A DNA stretch of 64,000 nt, taken from Welwitschia mirabilis. Taxonomy: Eukaryota > Gnetophyta > Gnetopsida > Welwitschiales. Where the stretch lies: assembly GCA_051453625.1 (NCBI GenBank), contig JBOZIK010000001.1, positions 265,878,455 through 265,942,454 of the forward strand, read 5' to 3'. Positions 11,678-23,651 of this stretch are shown here, one piece after another (the first letter of the stretch is position 1; each line of letters opens with the position of its first letter). Under the pieces are notes generated by a model. It saw only the letters and a program-made list of their open reading frames with translations. It was not told where the DNA came from and did no database searches. Made by a program: the position numbers and the translations under genes.

Positions 11678-11682
11678 ATGTT
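11678..11682. repeat. Target-site duplication, right copy (ATGTT)
   Basis: Exact match to 1,509-1,513, directly outside the 5' LTR. Confidence 0.8.
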
Positions 11683-12126
11683 TGATTTTAAGATGTGTAC
11701 AGATTTAAGACATCTTCATTAGAGACACTTACAAAACTAAAGATGTCTATAATAAAACTTTTAGATTTAAGAAAAAAATCTACAACTAGTATAATCATAA
11801 GAATAACATTCAAGAACCTAAAACTCATATACATAATTTAATTATACAAACTACATCTAATCATAATCTCAACTCATAAGATAAATGCAATGGAGTTTAG
11901 ATGTTAAATATGTTACCTTCTTTACCTACCTCATTGGGAAACTCCCAATCTCCAAGTTCTTGTACAATTTAGTGTATCCTTTACTTCCTTTAGATTTTGT
12001 AGTCTTATTGATAATCAAATCATTGTTGTATTGGGTTGTAACATAATTGTTATGCCTTAAGTAATTGCTACACATGTGATGATGGTTTTTCTTCTCGGTT
12101 TTGATATTTAATTTATCTCTAGGTAC
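11683..12126. other. Host flank continuing the AGATGTCT-rich stretch
   Basis: No gene is recognised. AGATGTCT/AGACATCT variants at about 11,690, 11,711 and 11,744 match those at 1,165-1,450 on the other side of the inserted element. The rest is AT-rich, leading into the copia gag remnant. Confidence 0.4.
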
Positions 12127-13780
12127 TCAAGCTTTCCTTGGTCTATTCTGCATAGAATGATATGCTAGTCTACTATGCCTCATAGCATTCTTAGTATAGT
12201 ATCTATGTTTAAATTTTATTGGACATCTATATTGATAATTATTTCTACAATAATAGTAATAGAAAATAATGTTATTTGTAAATGTCAAATGTTCATACCT
12301 TGTCTTATAATTCCATTTTTTAAATAAAAGAGCTGGGTATCCCAAGCCACTCTTGTCATTTGTATTTCTACTTTGGTCAAGCATGATGTTTATGGTTTCT
12401 TTACCTTGTGTAAATTTCTTAATGATTTTCTTTGAATCTAAAGGTTCTTATCATACATTCTCTAAAACACACACTAGTCTATCAATCTTATCTTTAAGAG
12501 TTAATTTTTTAATGAATAACTTACTATAAGTATGATTTTCTTGTTCATATTTCTTTTCATGAATATTAAGTAACTCTTTAATTTTTTTACATAATTTTTA
12601 CAAATTAATAAACTCTTTATAAATTAAATAATATTTTTCTTAAATACTTATACTTATTTCGTCCTCAATATTCAAATCATACTCATCTTCTAAATCATTG
12701 CATTCATCTTATGTGTGTGCTATGGTTATGTAGGAAGGATGTGTTTTCTCATATATGATGCTTAATCTTAAAAAGTTTTGGCATCTATCTAACAAAAAAT
12801 GATTTATTATTTATTAACTCCTTCATTTGTTTATCTTCCTATAATTTTTTAGTAATATGTCCTCTTCATTCACATACCCAACATTGTATTTTTAAACATT
12901 TTAAAAAGTAGTATGATAAGATGACTTACCTTTTACTTGAAATTTGGATGATCTTTTGAATTCATCTCTTCTATTGCACTTGTGTGAAAGTAGTCTTTTT
13001 ACTTTTCTCATGATTAAGGATAGTTCCTCATCTTCATCATTAGAACCATCTTCTTCATGATCTTTCTTTATCTTTCCTTTTGATATCTGATTTGTATTTT
13101 GGCTTGCATTAAGTACAATAGGTTTTTTCTTTAATGCTTCCTCTTGTATGAGATTCATTTCATATGTTGTAAGAGCACTCTATAGCTCTTCTATCTTCAT
13201 TGTATTCAAATTTCTAGATTCTTCCATAGGTGTGATCTTTGACTTATAATCAAAGGTTAGTGATCTAATAAAATTTTTAATTACCTTTGCTTTAGGAAGA
13301 TCTTCTTTAATATCACGTAGTGCATTTACAATGTTTGAAACTCTAGTAAATTACTCATGAACTTTTTCTCCTTAATTCATCTTTAGATTCTTAAAATGAT
13401 TTGTCCAATCTATAAGCTTAGACTATTTCACAATAGATGTATCTTCATATGTTCCAACTAAACCATTTCAAATTTTTTATGTCATCTTGTAACTTACTAT
13501 TCTATTTAAAGATAAAGTGGAATAAAGTGAATTCCTAGCTTTAGAGTCATACATGAATGTAGTTTTTTCCTTCATCTATCTAGTCTTTTATTTTCTTAAT
13601 TTAACTAGTGGTATTTCCTATAGTATTTGTAATGATATTTGTAAGATCTATGTATTCTTATTTTATGCTCTGCCATACTTGAAACTCAAAATAATGTAAC
13701 TACACCTACATCCTCATTTTCCAATAGGCATATTCTATTTCATTAAAGAACAAAGTTCTAATAGATGATACCTTTTTCAT
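12127..13780 (-). pseudogene. Copia-type gag remnant
   Basis: A broken minus-strand gag (capsid/nucleocapsid) of a copia element. A plausible start Met lies at 13,780, about 40 bases after the primer site. Near the N-terminus FNEIEYAYWKMRM matches the conserved beginning of plant copia gag. A piece from 13,158 begins MNLIQEEALKKKP and runs through an acidic stretch NDEDEELSLIMRK. A degenerate CCHC zinc knuckle at about 12,893-12,850 reads CWVC..RGHI, with a stop inside and the last Cys changed to Leu. Downstream, DKSGLGYP (ORF at 12,384-12,127) resembles the region after the zinc knuckle. Many stops and frameshifts are present. No protease, integrase or RT follows in the minus direction, so pol is deleted or lies elsewhere. 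Confidence 0.75.
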
Positions 13781-13818
13781 TGTTCACTTAAGGAAGTTAC
13801 TTCTTTTTGGGAGTACCC

Positions 13819-13830
13819 GCTCTGATACCA
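13819..13830 (-). other. Intact primer-binding site (initiator-Met tRNA)
   Basis: The minus strand reads TGGTATCAGAGC, a 12/12 match to the usual initiator-Met primer site. It lies about 40 bases upstream of the gag start. This is the best-preserved primer site in the window. Confidence 0.85.
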
Positions 13831-13831
13831 A

Positions 13832-15200
13832 TTAAGAATCATTAAACTTAGTAGGGAAGGGTATGTGATTTTTACCAAAACAAAAATTATACTCCCCAAT
13901 AATAAAAATCATAGTAAAAGCCTTATTAAGATAATATAGTTTTCTAGTTTGGGTATGTTCACACATAGAGGGTAGCTTCTACTCACACTTTAGATATTCC
14001 TAACCTATAAGAAAATAATGGTTTTTTAGCATACCACCAACCTTACATCAAATGAGAGTCTCCTTGCAAAGTAACACTCTCTTCCCCTCATAGGAATAAT
14101 GGTTTTCATAGGTGAATCATAAACCTTTACAATAGTAAGAGTCTCATCATAAGACAAAACTCTCTCCCCTATAAGGGAATAGTGGTTTTTATAAACACAT
14201 CGCAAATATTTACAATAATAAGAGTTTTCTCACAAGGAATTACTCTTTCCCTTTCAAAGAAGTAATGATTTGCTAGATAACTAATAATATTACATCTAAT
14301 AAGTTCCTAAAAGAACAATAAAAAATGCAAACCCCTAAAAGAGTTATGTTATAAAGTATTTAATATTCAATAAATGGATTCTATAATAGTATTTAAGACT
14401 AAGATAGTTTAGAATGAATAATCAAAATCCAATACAATAATAAACATGAATATTTTCTTTGGTATAGATTTTAAATCCTTAAGTTATTATTACTATCATA
14501 AGTATGAATGAGAAAAAATGATAGTAATGAAGATCCAAATTTAAGATATGAAAATAATACTAACCCCTTGCAAATGAATCTTTTAATTTATTCATAAGAG
14601 ATTCTCTTACTCATGCATTTCAAGATCTGTATATCTTTTGATTTAATGAAATGCTAAACATTCTTCTTTGTTTTATGATATTGAGGCTTTATAGGATTGA
14701 CGAAGATCTAGGCATTTGATCTTGAAAGGTGGTTATTTGATTCTATAACTTCCATGCAATGGATAGTCAATGTCTATTCTTTGGATACATAACTTTATTT
14801 TTAATTGATGTGAATTTTGATTAAAGACATCTTGAATTTTTTAGATGTCTTCACTTTAGACATCTTCACTTTTGTAGATGTCTTAAGTCAACTTGACTAA
14901 ATTCTAATGAATTTTTCTCTATAGTATTATTGGACCTTTGTGATCATAAATTTATAATGTACAAGTTTATATCTCATTTAAAATTTAAGATATTAGTCAA
15001 AAATCAAATTGAGTATGTACTTGTTTCAGCTCATTATGTTTGAGACATCTTCACTTATCCAAACTTCTTCATTTGAGACATCTTTAATTCCTTAGATGTC
15101 TTCAAACAATTTATTTTATAGTTTAGCATATGATACTTTTTGTAAGATTATGTCTTTGAAGATCCATCATGCTCTAGTGCCTAACAATGTTTGATTTTTG
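13832..15200 (-). repeat. Putative 5' LTR of the copia gag remnant
   Basis: The LTR must end just before the primer site, near 13,832. The far border is not visible and 15,200 is approximate. The region contains at least seven AGATGTCT/AGACATCT motifs between 14,820 and 15,105. The same motif in the stretch around 1,165-1,508 and 11,683-11,760 suggests that stretch is the matching 3' LTR. I could not align the two convincingly by eye. Confidence 0.4.
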
Positions 15201-15839
15201 TATGAAGACCTATTTCCATAATGACATAAAATGCTGAACAAGAAGAATCATCAAAACTAGATTGTTCAACATGTATCTTGTCAAGCTTTTTATTGTCTTA
15301 AGACTTACATAATAATCATTTATCAAATCAATTTGACATTAAACAATTTACATCATCTAATATCACTAGAATTATCAATCTTCTATAATAGAACTCTTAC
15401 ATCTTTTGTAAGCCAAAGTTTTGTAACCTTCTAGTACCTTTCATAGATTGTGTGCATCTAAAAAATGATCTTTAATAACTATTTTCTTATATTAAATGAA
15501 TTGGTAACGAAAATATAATGGTAGACTACATCAAATCCCTAATAATCCCAAAATAGACCATAAGTTAAATCATGAGAGTAATCCTATCTTTAAAGGCCAT
15601 CCATGTAAAATATCTTAAGAAAAATAATTCATCATCTTTTCAATTTTATAACTTTAAAAGAAACTTTCATCTCAATTAACCTAGAAGTATTTTGAAATAA
15701 TACCTTTAACTATAATATCTAGGATCATCTTCATGTATTTCTTAATCTTCCAATATAGATAGAATTGACTTTAAGCTAGCAATGATTCAACTGCTTTCAC
15801 ATTTTCATGGTTTAAAGTTTAAAGCTTATACCTACATCT
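15201..15839. other. No feature recognised
   Basis: AT-rich sequence between the copia LTR and the Athila-type gag. It may hold the leader of the latter, but I see no tRNA-Asp-type primer site here. Confidence 0.4.
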
Positions 15840-16720
15840 TAAAGGATTTAAGTGTATGCTCTCAATAATTTCTCAAAGGCATAACATAACTAATGCATTA
15901 GGTTAACTGTATTCCTCTTTCCCCTTAAAGAGAAACAAAACTCATGGCTATACATCTTCAAACCTATTTCATTACAACTTGTATAGAACTTAATCAAGAT
16001 TTTATTAGGAAATTCTTTCCTAGTTAGATGACCAACATAATTAGATGTGAGGTAATGAACTTTCAATAAAAATATATTTAAACATTCTTCTACAAATTAA
16101 AAAGATTTGATACTCTACTTGTTAACTACCCTCAATATGAAATTGAGTAAGGTAGAATTATAGTCTTATTTTATAAAGGCCTTTCATCCAACCATAGATA
16201 ACTTTTGAATATGATGTATAGAGATGGTTTTTAGAATTAAATATTGATGAAGCATGGGATTTCCTTAAAACTATAACTAAAAGTTCAAAGAATTAGAAGA
16301 AGATTAATAAGCCAATATAATCAAAAAAAATCTTATAATTTCATGATTATCTTTAAAATCCCAGATAACATTAATGTTAACCAAAATTTGGAAGAACATT
16401 CAAAGAAGATTATATCTCTTAGCATAATTCCTAAATCCATTATTCAATTACCTCATTATACCATTTATCTATAGAAACTCATAAAACCTCAAAATACCCA
16501 TCGATCCCTATTTTTTAAGGTATAGTAAAAGAACAAGTGAATGTTATGGAATAATAATTATAAAACCAAAGACCAAACAACTTCTACTCTCATACTTATA
16601 AACATGGATGGAATAACCATCCTAATTTCACATGGAAATAAGATAATCATAATTAAGAATTAACTAGCTAACATAAAGACTCAAATCCTCCCTCAACTTT
16701 TAACTCCTTATAAAACACAT
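15840..16720 (+). pseudogene. Athila-type (Ty3/gypsy) gag remnant
   Basis: Plus-strand capsid region of an Athila-like gypsy element, corresponding to the retrotransposon gag family. Motifs in order: FPLKRETKL near 15,917, FIRKFFPS at 16,011-16,034, TNIIRCEVMNF just after, YEIE near 16,138, FYKGLSSNHR near 16,174, DEAWDFL at 16,246-16,266, EQVNVM near 16,531 and HTYKHGWNNHPNFTWK at 16,591-16,638. The order and spacing are those of Athila gag. The frame is broken by many stops, several at codons one transition away from Gln, Arg or Trp. The protease follows downstream on the same strand. No LTR for this element is visible in the window. Confidence 0.8.
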
Positions 16721-17224
16721 TTAATAAGTTCATGGAATCTGAAAAAAATCGTATCAACACCATGCAATAACATTTTAATCTTTCACATTGTAAAAGATAG
16801 AATAGAATATGCATTATTTAATCCAAATCACTACACACATCCTTGTTTCACTCAACTAATATAAAAAGGGTAAACTTACTATTATACATAAGCCTAACCC
16901 TAGGAGTTATAAGTTAATGTAAGATTTATAGATTTAAAAAACTAAGGCTATCCTTTGAAAAGTGGTATAAAAATCAACAGTGAAGTAGAAGATAAAAAAT
17001 CATAGGAAAAAGTTTAACAAAGTAAGCATAAAAGTGAGAAAAAATGTAAAAGAATCATGAGGTAGAAGAAGATGCTTCAACTTATAAAGTACTCCTTTAT
17101 TTTCGTCAATAAATTAAGAGAAACCAATCAGCTAAGAAGTAATAAAAATCACTTGATATTTTCAAGGAAATAAAGATCAACATCCCCCTTTTAGAAGATA
17201 TTAAGTAAATACCCTTAGATAACA
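16721..17224 (+). other. Athila gag-to-protease spacer
   Basis: No clear motif. In Athila elements this stretch is a variable linker, so absence of recognisable sequence is expected. Confidence 0.4.
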
Positions 17225-17830
17225 AATTCTTGAAGCACCTATATACTATTAAGAAGAGGATAAATGTTAAGAGTAAAGTCTTGCTTTCCTAAGAAACTAG
17301 TGATATTATTCAAAATTAAATCCTTTAAAGTACAAATATCTTGGATGCCCAACCATGGTCATCACAATTGGAAACACACACTTTAAACAAGCCTTAGTAG
17401 ATCTTAGAGCTAGTATAAATTTTTAACTTCATTGTGTCTATAAGGAACTTGGTTTAACTAATTTTGAAGATAGAAAACTCTAATTTCAACTCATTGATAA
17501 TTCTTTAAAATCATCCTTGGATATAATAGATGATGTTATTATCTAAGTAAAAACTTATTAATTCCTATACTAGCGGATGTTATTATCCATGTAGAAAATT
17601 GTTACTTTCCTATAAACTTTGTAGTTTTAGAGATGGATTAGACTAAAAATGATTCTATTTCAATCATCTTGGGTAGACCCTTTCTTACTACTTCTAATTC
17701 TCTATCAACTGTAATAATGCTCTTATCAAGATTTCATTTGATAACATGATTATTAAATTAAATATATTTAATGCCATGAAGTAACCTAAGGATTTTTAAG
17801 AAGTTTAGTTTATTGAGAAGTCTTGATGAT
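17225..17830 (+). pseudogene. Athila-type aspartic protease remnant
   Basis: Continuation of the plus-strand Athila remnant. A segment near 17,231 reads FLKHLYTIKKRINVKSK, and the protease core starts near 17,345 with GCPTMVITIGN. The active-site region is ALVDLRAS: the catalytic Asp is kept, but the usual Gly of DLGAS is Arg. YKELGL follows, then ILGRPFL at 17,666-17,686 and NIFNAMK near 17,770. The protease cleaves the Gag-Pol precursor in such elements. Four or more stops disrupt it. The following RT is missing because a copia LTR interrupts at 18,202. Confidence 0.8.
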
Positions 17831-18201
17831 GATCTTGATATACCTACTTATTAGAAAAACATTTCCACTCTTTCCTTATCTTCTCATAATTGTGATTCAA
17901 ATTTTGATCTTGGAAATGATCCTTCTCTTAAAATGGATTACCCTAATGAGGACTCAAAGGTATATTTTAATAATAACTCTAATTGTTATTTGATTACTAA
18001 TTAATTCATATCTTCATATAAAAAAGATGTCTTATAAAAATTATTAGATAAGTATGGAAAAGGAATAGGATGGTATTCTTATAACCTAGAACATTTAGAT
18101 CTTAATGAATGCTCTTTCCATATACTTTCTAAGTTTTTTAACTCATGTATGGAATCTTATCATAAAAACATTCCTAGGATAAATTTGTCACTTGATTACA
18201 C
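17831..18201 (+). other. Downstream Athila spacer, cut off by a copia LTR
   Basis: One plus frame with few stops contains LLDKYGKGIGWYSYNLEHLD, which I do not recognise. It would lie between protease and RT. It ends where the copia LTR begins at 18,202. Confidence 0.35.
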
Positions 18202-19688
18202 TATTGGATCTAGAACCCTAGAGAGGGGATGAATAGGATTAAAAAATTAAACTGAAAAGCTATCTTCACAAAGTATTAAAAACTAAAAAATATTTGTGCA
18301 CATGAAATAACAAAAAGATATAAATAAAAAAAATTAACTGAAACTAGAAAATACCAAAGGAGATTTATTAGAGATATAATTTATATTGGTTCAAGAAATC
18401 CCCTACTCCACTCTTAGTAATTAGCTTCTATTTAAGACTGATCTAGATTCTTATTACTCACTTTTTAGGTATCTCAAGATCACTTGTAACCTTTTACAAT
18501 CGGACTTTTAAAGGCTTAGTTTCAACAATAGAGAAAATGCTTTTTGGTATCAATAGTATGCCACAATGCATATAATTTTCTAGATCTAAAGTATAGCAAA
18601 GATAGTACTACACTATCTAAAAAGAATATTACAAATCTAAGTACATACAGTGCAAACTGATTAACCAAAAAACTACTAATTAAAAAATTCTTTTTTAATT
18701 TTGTTGTTCAGGTGACCATAGTATCTAATGATTTTAATGGATAATGTTTATATAGGAGATAGATTTTAGGGTTTTCGAACTGGATTTAATACTCTAATAG
18801 AAAAAAAAAGTAGGTAATGGTTAGAAAAATCCCATTTTCATCATAACTAATTAACCTCTAGTTGACCTCATTGAGTACTGTCACTCAGGTCGGTCAACTC
18901 CATATTCTTCTAGTTGACTTGAGTTCTTTACATCTGTAAGTCTAGTTAACTCCATTAGGGATCTAGTTAACTACATAAGTTAAGTTCCAATTAACCATAG
19001 TTTGATCTAATAAACAACATATAAAAAATATTTGAACACATTTATAACCTATCTCTGGTCAATCCCTCAAACATTTGATTGACCCATTGATTAAAAGATT
19101 AATAAATTATTATGTAGATTCAGTTGATCCCTCAATAGTTTAGTTTTGACACTTTTTGATATAGGTCTAATTGGACCCTTAAAAATTCAATTGATCCCTT
19201 TGAGGGACTGTAACTCATTAAGTTCAATAATAGCTAGTGAGAAATATTTGTTGCTTCTGACCTATAAGGATTAACATTTTCTGTAAGAAGTATAACATAT
19301 TTTACTATATTAAAAAATGTTAGTTTAACATTAACTTAGTAAAATTATAATCTAATAATCTCCCCCTTTAATATTGATGGCAAACTATACTTATTTGAAA
19401 ATATGTAATTTGAAAAATCCTCCTTAGAAAATGTCTATGTAGATTTTCAAAAAACTTATTGACCATATGTATTCAAATTAAGCATTCATAATGGTTTTCC
19501 AAAGAGAGCCATATTATAAAAAATTGAAAGCATAGTTCATGGAAAATATAATATGCAGTAATAGATAAGATAAATGATATAGAATGCATTTCTATTAATC
19601 AGTCTTAAATGGTACAACTAAAAGACACTTATGAGAAAACAATTGATAATAATTGAACAACTAATAATAACATTTTTTATAATAATTA
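18202..19688 (-). repeat. LTR3, 3' LTR of array unit III
   Basis: 1,487 bp. Its start on the minus strand (19,688) follows a polypurine tract at 19,689-19,702 (AAAAGGGGAAGAAA). Its end aligns with the end of LTR1: the plus sequence from 18,206, GGATCTAGAACCCTAGAGAG, matches 29,948 onward. It retains the 19,230-19,688 segment also seen in LTR2, but which LTR1 has mostly lost. It abuts Athila-type sequence at 18,201. Confidence 0.75.
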
Positions 19689-19794
19689 TTTCTTCCCCTT
19701 TTGACATTAACAAAAAAGAAGAGAAAAAGAAAAGTAATACAAAAAGAGCAAAACAACAAAGAAAAAACAGAGATAGCAATAACTTAATTTGATT

Positions 19795-20800
19795 CTTTTT
19801 CTTCCTTCTCCTTAGATTCTTCTTTAGAATCTGGGTCTTCTTCTTCTTCTTCTTCTTCTTCTTCTTCTTCTTCTACCACCTTTTAAGTAAATCTACTTGC
19901 TTCCTCAGAAGTGACTAAAATCTTGTATCCTATTGCAATGAGAGCCTCTTTCATGCGCTAAGTATAAGAGTCTAGCCTCTTAAGGCATAATAGAGTTTCT
20001 TTAGAGGAGGTATGCTTTAGAAAAAAAGAAAGATTTCTTGGATCTATAGAAAATATGCATGTAGGACAAAGAATCACGCCTAATAAAATACATAAGATTT
20101 CAAGCTTGAGATACATTAGGACTCTAAAATAATAATAGATTTTAGTAATCATAATGGATTAAGGAAGAGTCCTAGTTTTATAATATTCCAACTAAGAGAT
20201 CATATTGTTAAGAATAATGACAAGAGAATCAATGAAATGCTTAGTTTCTACCAAGTACAATAGATAGGCATGATAGTTTGAGATCTCATCATGATGACCC
20301 ACAAGAGGTAAAAAATTGTAAATAAAAACTAAATAAAGAAAATGGTATTTTAGGGTAAGATAAGAGGTGGAAAGGGTGTTTTCTATCAAATGAGTTTTTC
20401 ACAAAGTTTTCTAGTATGTCTGCCTTATTCTCTATAGAGTCGCATAAGGGCCAAAACTCCTTATAATCTTCTCTAGGAAGATTTGTAAGGGAGGCTATTA
20501 GATCTATGGCTCGATTTATTTTTTCTAAATCAAGGGCCATAAGGGTAAAGGAATTCACATTAAAAGAAGCATTACAATAGAATATGAGTGTAAGAAAATG
20601 ATATACTAATCTAGAAACCTAAAGAAGCTAAGAAATGTCTAGATCATTTAAAAGTATTACCACATCCCTCAACTCTTTGAGTTTCCTTGAAGCTACTGGC
20701 CTCTCTTGATAAATAGGCTTCTTCTTAAAGTTCTTACTTAACTTATTCAGGGATTCATCTCATGTTCTATAGTAAAAAAATCCTAGATATTTACTTATCC
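19795..20800 (-). pseudogene. Third ORF of unit III, putative plant transposon protein family, acidic tail
   Basis: Minus-strand remnant between RNase H and LTR3. The ORF at 20,558-20,289 contains LEKINRAIDLIASLTNLPRE; another at 20,389-20,192 contains LPLVGHHDEISNYHAYLL. The last part ends in a run of GAA codons (plus-strand CTT repeats about 19,838-19,873) that encodes a poly-Glu tail. The layout and the GHHDE-like motif resemble the domain annotated as 'putative plant transposon protein' (Pfam Transposase_32, as far as I recall the name). It has no known enzymatic motif, and its role is unknown. Two frameshifts and several stops are present. Copies in units I and II are collinear. Confidence 0.55.
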
Positions 20801-21411
20801 TAGATATTTACTTGCTAACTTCTTTTAACAAGAAAGTGATACTTCCTGAAGACAAAAAAATGGAAGAAGACAAGTGGATCTAAGAGAGACAGGTAGATAG
20901 ATATGAATGAGAAAAGTAGGACTCCACAAGGTTTTATAAAGATGGGTAATCAAGTTCAATTTAATGGGGAAAAAATCAGGTCCATCACCTTTATCCTTCT
21001 TTGTAATCCTATAGGTCTAATCGATTGAATTCAACCCTTTGAAATTCAAGTTAAGAAAGTTATAGGTTTAGTTAATCAATACTTTTGTCTTGTCAATATA
21101 ACTAGATTTAGGTATAATTTGGAAAATAATGGGTAACTAGATAAATTTTGGTCAACCTAATTTCTCTAAATCTAGTTGATTGAATGCAACATCTAATTAA
21201 CTATCCTACTTTCAGCCAAAGGATGAAGAGACAAACCTTCAATTTGTGATGAAGTCTTAAAATGTTGTTAAAGTTTAGGGGTTTTGTAAAAATATTAGCT
21301 AGTTATTTATTATTACTTATAAATTTCATAGAAATGTCCATTTTTTCTACTTGATCTCTAAGGAAGTAGTATCTTAGCTTAGTATGTTTAGTTTAAGAAT
21401 ATTGAATAGGG

Positions 21412-22187
21412 NNNNNNNNNNNNNNNNNNNNNNNNNNNNNNNNNNNNNNNNNNNNNNNNNNNNNNNNNNNNNNNNNNNNNNNNNNNNNNNNNNNNNNNNN
21501 NNNNNNNNNNNNNNNNNNNNNNNNNNNNNNNNNNNNNNNNNNNNNNNNNNNNNNNNNNNNNNNNNNNNNNNNNNNNNNNNNNNNNNNNNNNNNNNNNNNN
21601 NNNNNNNNNNNNNNNNNNNNNNNNNNNNNNNNNNNNNNNNNNNNNNNNNNNNNNNNNNNNNNNNNNNNNNNNNNNNNNNNNNNNNNNNNNNNNNNNNNNN
21701 NNNNNNNNNNNNNNNNNNNNNNNNNNNNNNNNNNNNNNNNNNNNNNNNNNNNNNNNNNNNNNNNNNNNNNNNNNNNNNNNNNNNNNNNNNNNNNNNNNNN
21801 NNNNNNNNNNNNNNNNNNNNNNNNNNNNNNNNNNNNNNNNNNNNNNNNNNNNNNNNNNNNNNNNNNNNNNNNNNNNNNNNNNNNNNNNNNNNNNNNNNNN
21901 NNNNNNNNNNNNNNNNNNNNNNNNNNNNNNNNNNNNNNNNNNNNNNNNNNNNNNNNNNNNNNNNNNNNNNNNNNNNNNNNNNNNNNNNNNNNNNNNNNNN
22001 NNNNNNNNNNNNNNNNNNNNNNNNNNNNNNNNNNNNNNNNNNNNNNNNNNNNNNNNNNNNNNNNNNNNNNNNNNNNNNNNNNNNNNNNNNNNNNNNNNNN
22101 NNNNNNNNNNNNNNNNNNNNNNNNNNNNNNNNNNNNNNNNNNNNNNNNNNNNNNNNNNNNNNNNNNNNNNNNNNNNNNNNNNNNNNN
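21412..22187. other. Assembly gap (776 N) with duplicated flanks
   Basis: The 34 bases before the gap (21,378-21,411) recur exactly after it (22,188-22,221). The neighbouring RNase H sequence would be continuous if one copy and the gap were removed. The gap is probably artificial. Confidence 0.8.
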
Positions 22188-22978
22188 CTTAGTATGTTTA
22201 GTTTAAGAATATTGAATAGGGTTTTTTAAGATATTAATTACACTAGTATTATCACAAAAGATTAGAACTTATTCAAATTAACCACAAAGTCTTTTAACAT
22301 TTTCTTTATCCATAGGAGGTGGATATAGTAAAACTCTACTGCTATATATTCTGCTTTAGCTATAAATAAGAAAATATAATTTTGCTTCTTACTTATCCAT
22401 CCTACCAAGCATGATCCTTAAAAAAATAATTTCTAATAATTCTTTTTTAATCTTATTTACAACCAACCCTGTCTACATTACTAAAACCTGTAAGCTCAAA
22501 GGAAGTTTCTATAAGATACCATAGTTCATAGTCACTTGTACCTTTTATATATCTTATGATTTTTTTGATAGCTTGAATTTAATAGACTTCCTATCATGCT
22601 TCTATAAACTTTTTGATCCATAGATTTTTCATAATTATCAAGACTTACCTTACATGAAGTGAACACATGTGTGTTAATTGATTTTGTATTTTCTAGTTCA
22701 CATTACTTGATCAAGTCCCTTGAGTCTTAGTATTAAGAAATAAAAATCCCATGCTTTGTTTGTTTAATTTAAAGACCAAGAAACATGCAAAGTTCACCTA
22801 CCATATGCATTTCAAATTGTGTGGTCATAATGCTAGTGAATTCTTTTGAGAGATCTTATTTTAAGAATTTAAAAATTATGTAGTTAACATAGATTTAAAT
22901 GATGATAAAGTCCTTTTTAAGATTTTTGATAGATAGGTTTATCCATAGCTCTACAAGTATAACCATTTTATTTAAGAA

Positions 22979-23078
22979 NNNNNNNNNNNNNNNNNNNNNN
23001 NNNNNNNNNNNNNNNNNNNNNNNNNNNNNNNNNNNNNNNNNNNNNNNNNNNNNNNNNNNNNNNNNNNNNNNNNNNNNN
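22979..23078. other. Assembly gap (100 N) with duplicated flanks
   Basis: The 28 bases before it (22,951-22,978) recur exactly after it (23,079-23,106). The length of 100 N is a conventional placeholder. It probably represents zero missing bases. Confidence 0.8.
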
Positions 23079-23551
23079 CTACAAGTATAACCATTTTATT
23101 TAAGAAATGTTGCTAGTTTTTCTTGAATAAATGTTGGATCTATCAAACATTATGGTTGTTTCACATAAATGTCTTTCTTAAGAGTTTTATTTAAAAAGGC
23201 ACTTTTCACATTTATCTAAAAAACTTTAATGTTCTTAAAGGCTACATACAAGAGAAAAATTCTAATACTATCTAGTTTAGCCATTGGAGAATATGCATTT
23301 CCTAAATTTATTCCTTTAATATCATTGTATCCTTGGGTCAATAATCTTATCTTGTTCTTAATCACATTATTGTGTTTATCACACTTGTTCTTAAAGATCC
23401 ATTTTGTTCCAATTAAATTTCTATCTACTAGTTTTTAGACATCATTTCATTTAAATTATTAAATTTTTTCTTACATAGCCATCATCTATTCTTTAAGAAA
23501 TTTGGCCTCTTCAAACTTTTTTGGGTTTAATTTAAGAGACATAACAAATGC

Positions 23552-23651
23552 NNNNNNNNNNNNNNNNNNNNNNNNNNNNNNNNNNNNNNNNNNNNNNNNN
23601 NNNNNNNNNNNNNNNNNNNNNNNNNNNNNNNNNNNNNNNNNNNNNNNNNNN
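23552..23651. other. Assembly gap (100 N) at the LTR2/unit III junction
   Basis: The gap separates RT sequence of unit III from truncated LTR2. The flanks are not duplicates of each other, so real sequence may be missing. This is the one point where the array structure is not directly read. Confidence 0.85.

Larger units (their letters stand above)
21290..23551 (-). pseudogene. Copia RT-RNase H remnant of unit III
   Basis: Minus-strand RT and RNase H, collinear with units I and II but interrupted by two gaps. The catalytic YVDD box of RT reads YVNY at 22,880-22,891, so both Asp residues are lost and the enzyme is dead. The RT part lies at about 23,550-22,690 and RNase H at about 22,690-21,290. 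Upstream (minus sense) the integrase, protease and gag expected for a full unit are absent. The sequence instead meets a 100-N gap and then LTR2. Contig ends at both internal gaps repeat the same bases (see findings), so the true length is shorter than shown. Confidence 0.75.

Noticed and set aside
21384-22229. 281-codon plus-strand open frame
   Set aside because: It consists almost entirely of N and its two ends are the same duplicated contig edge. It is an artefact.
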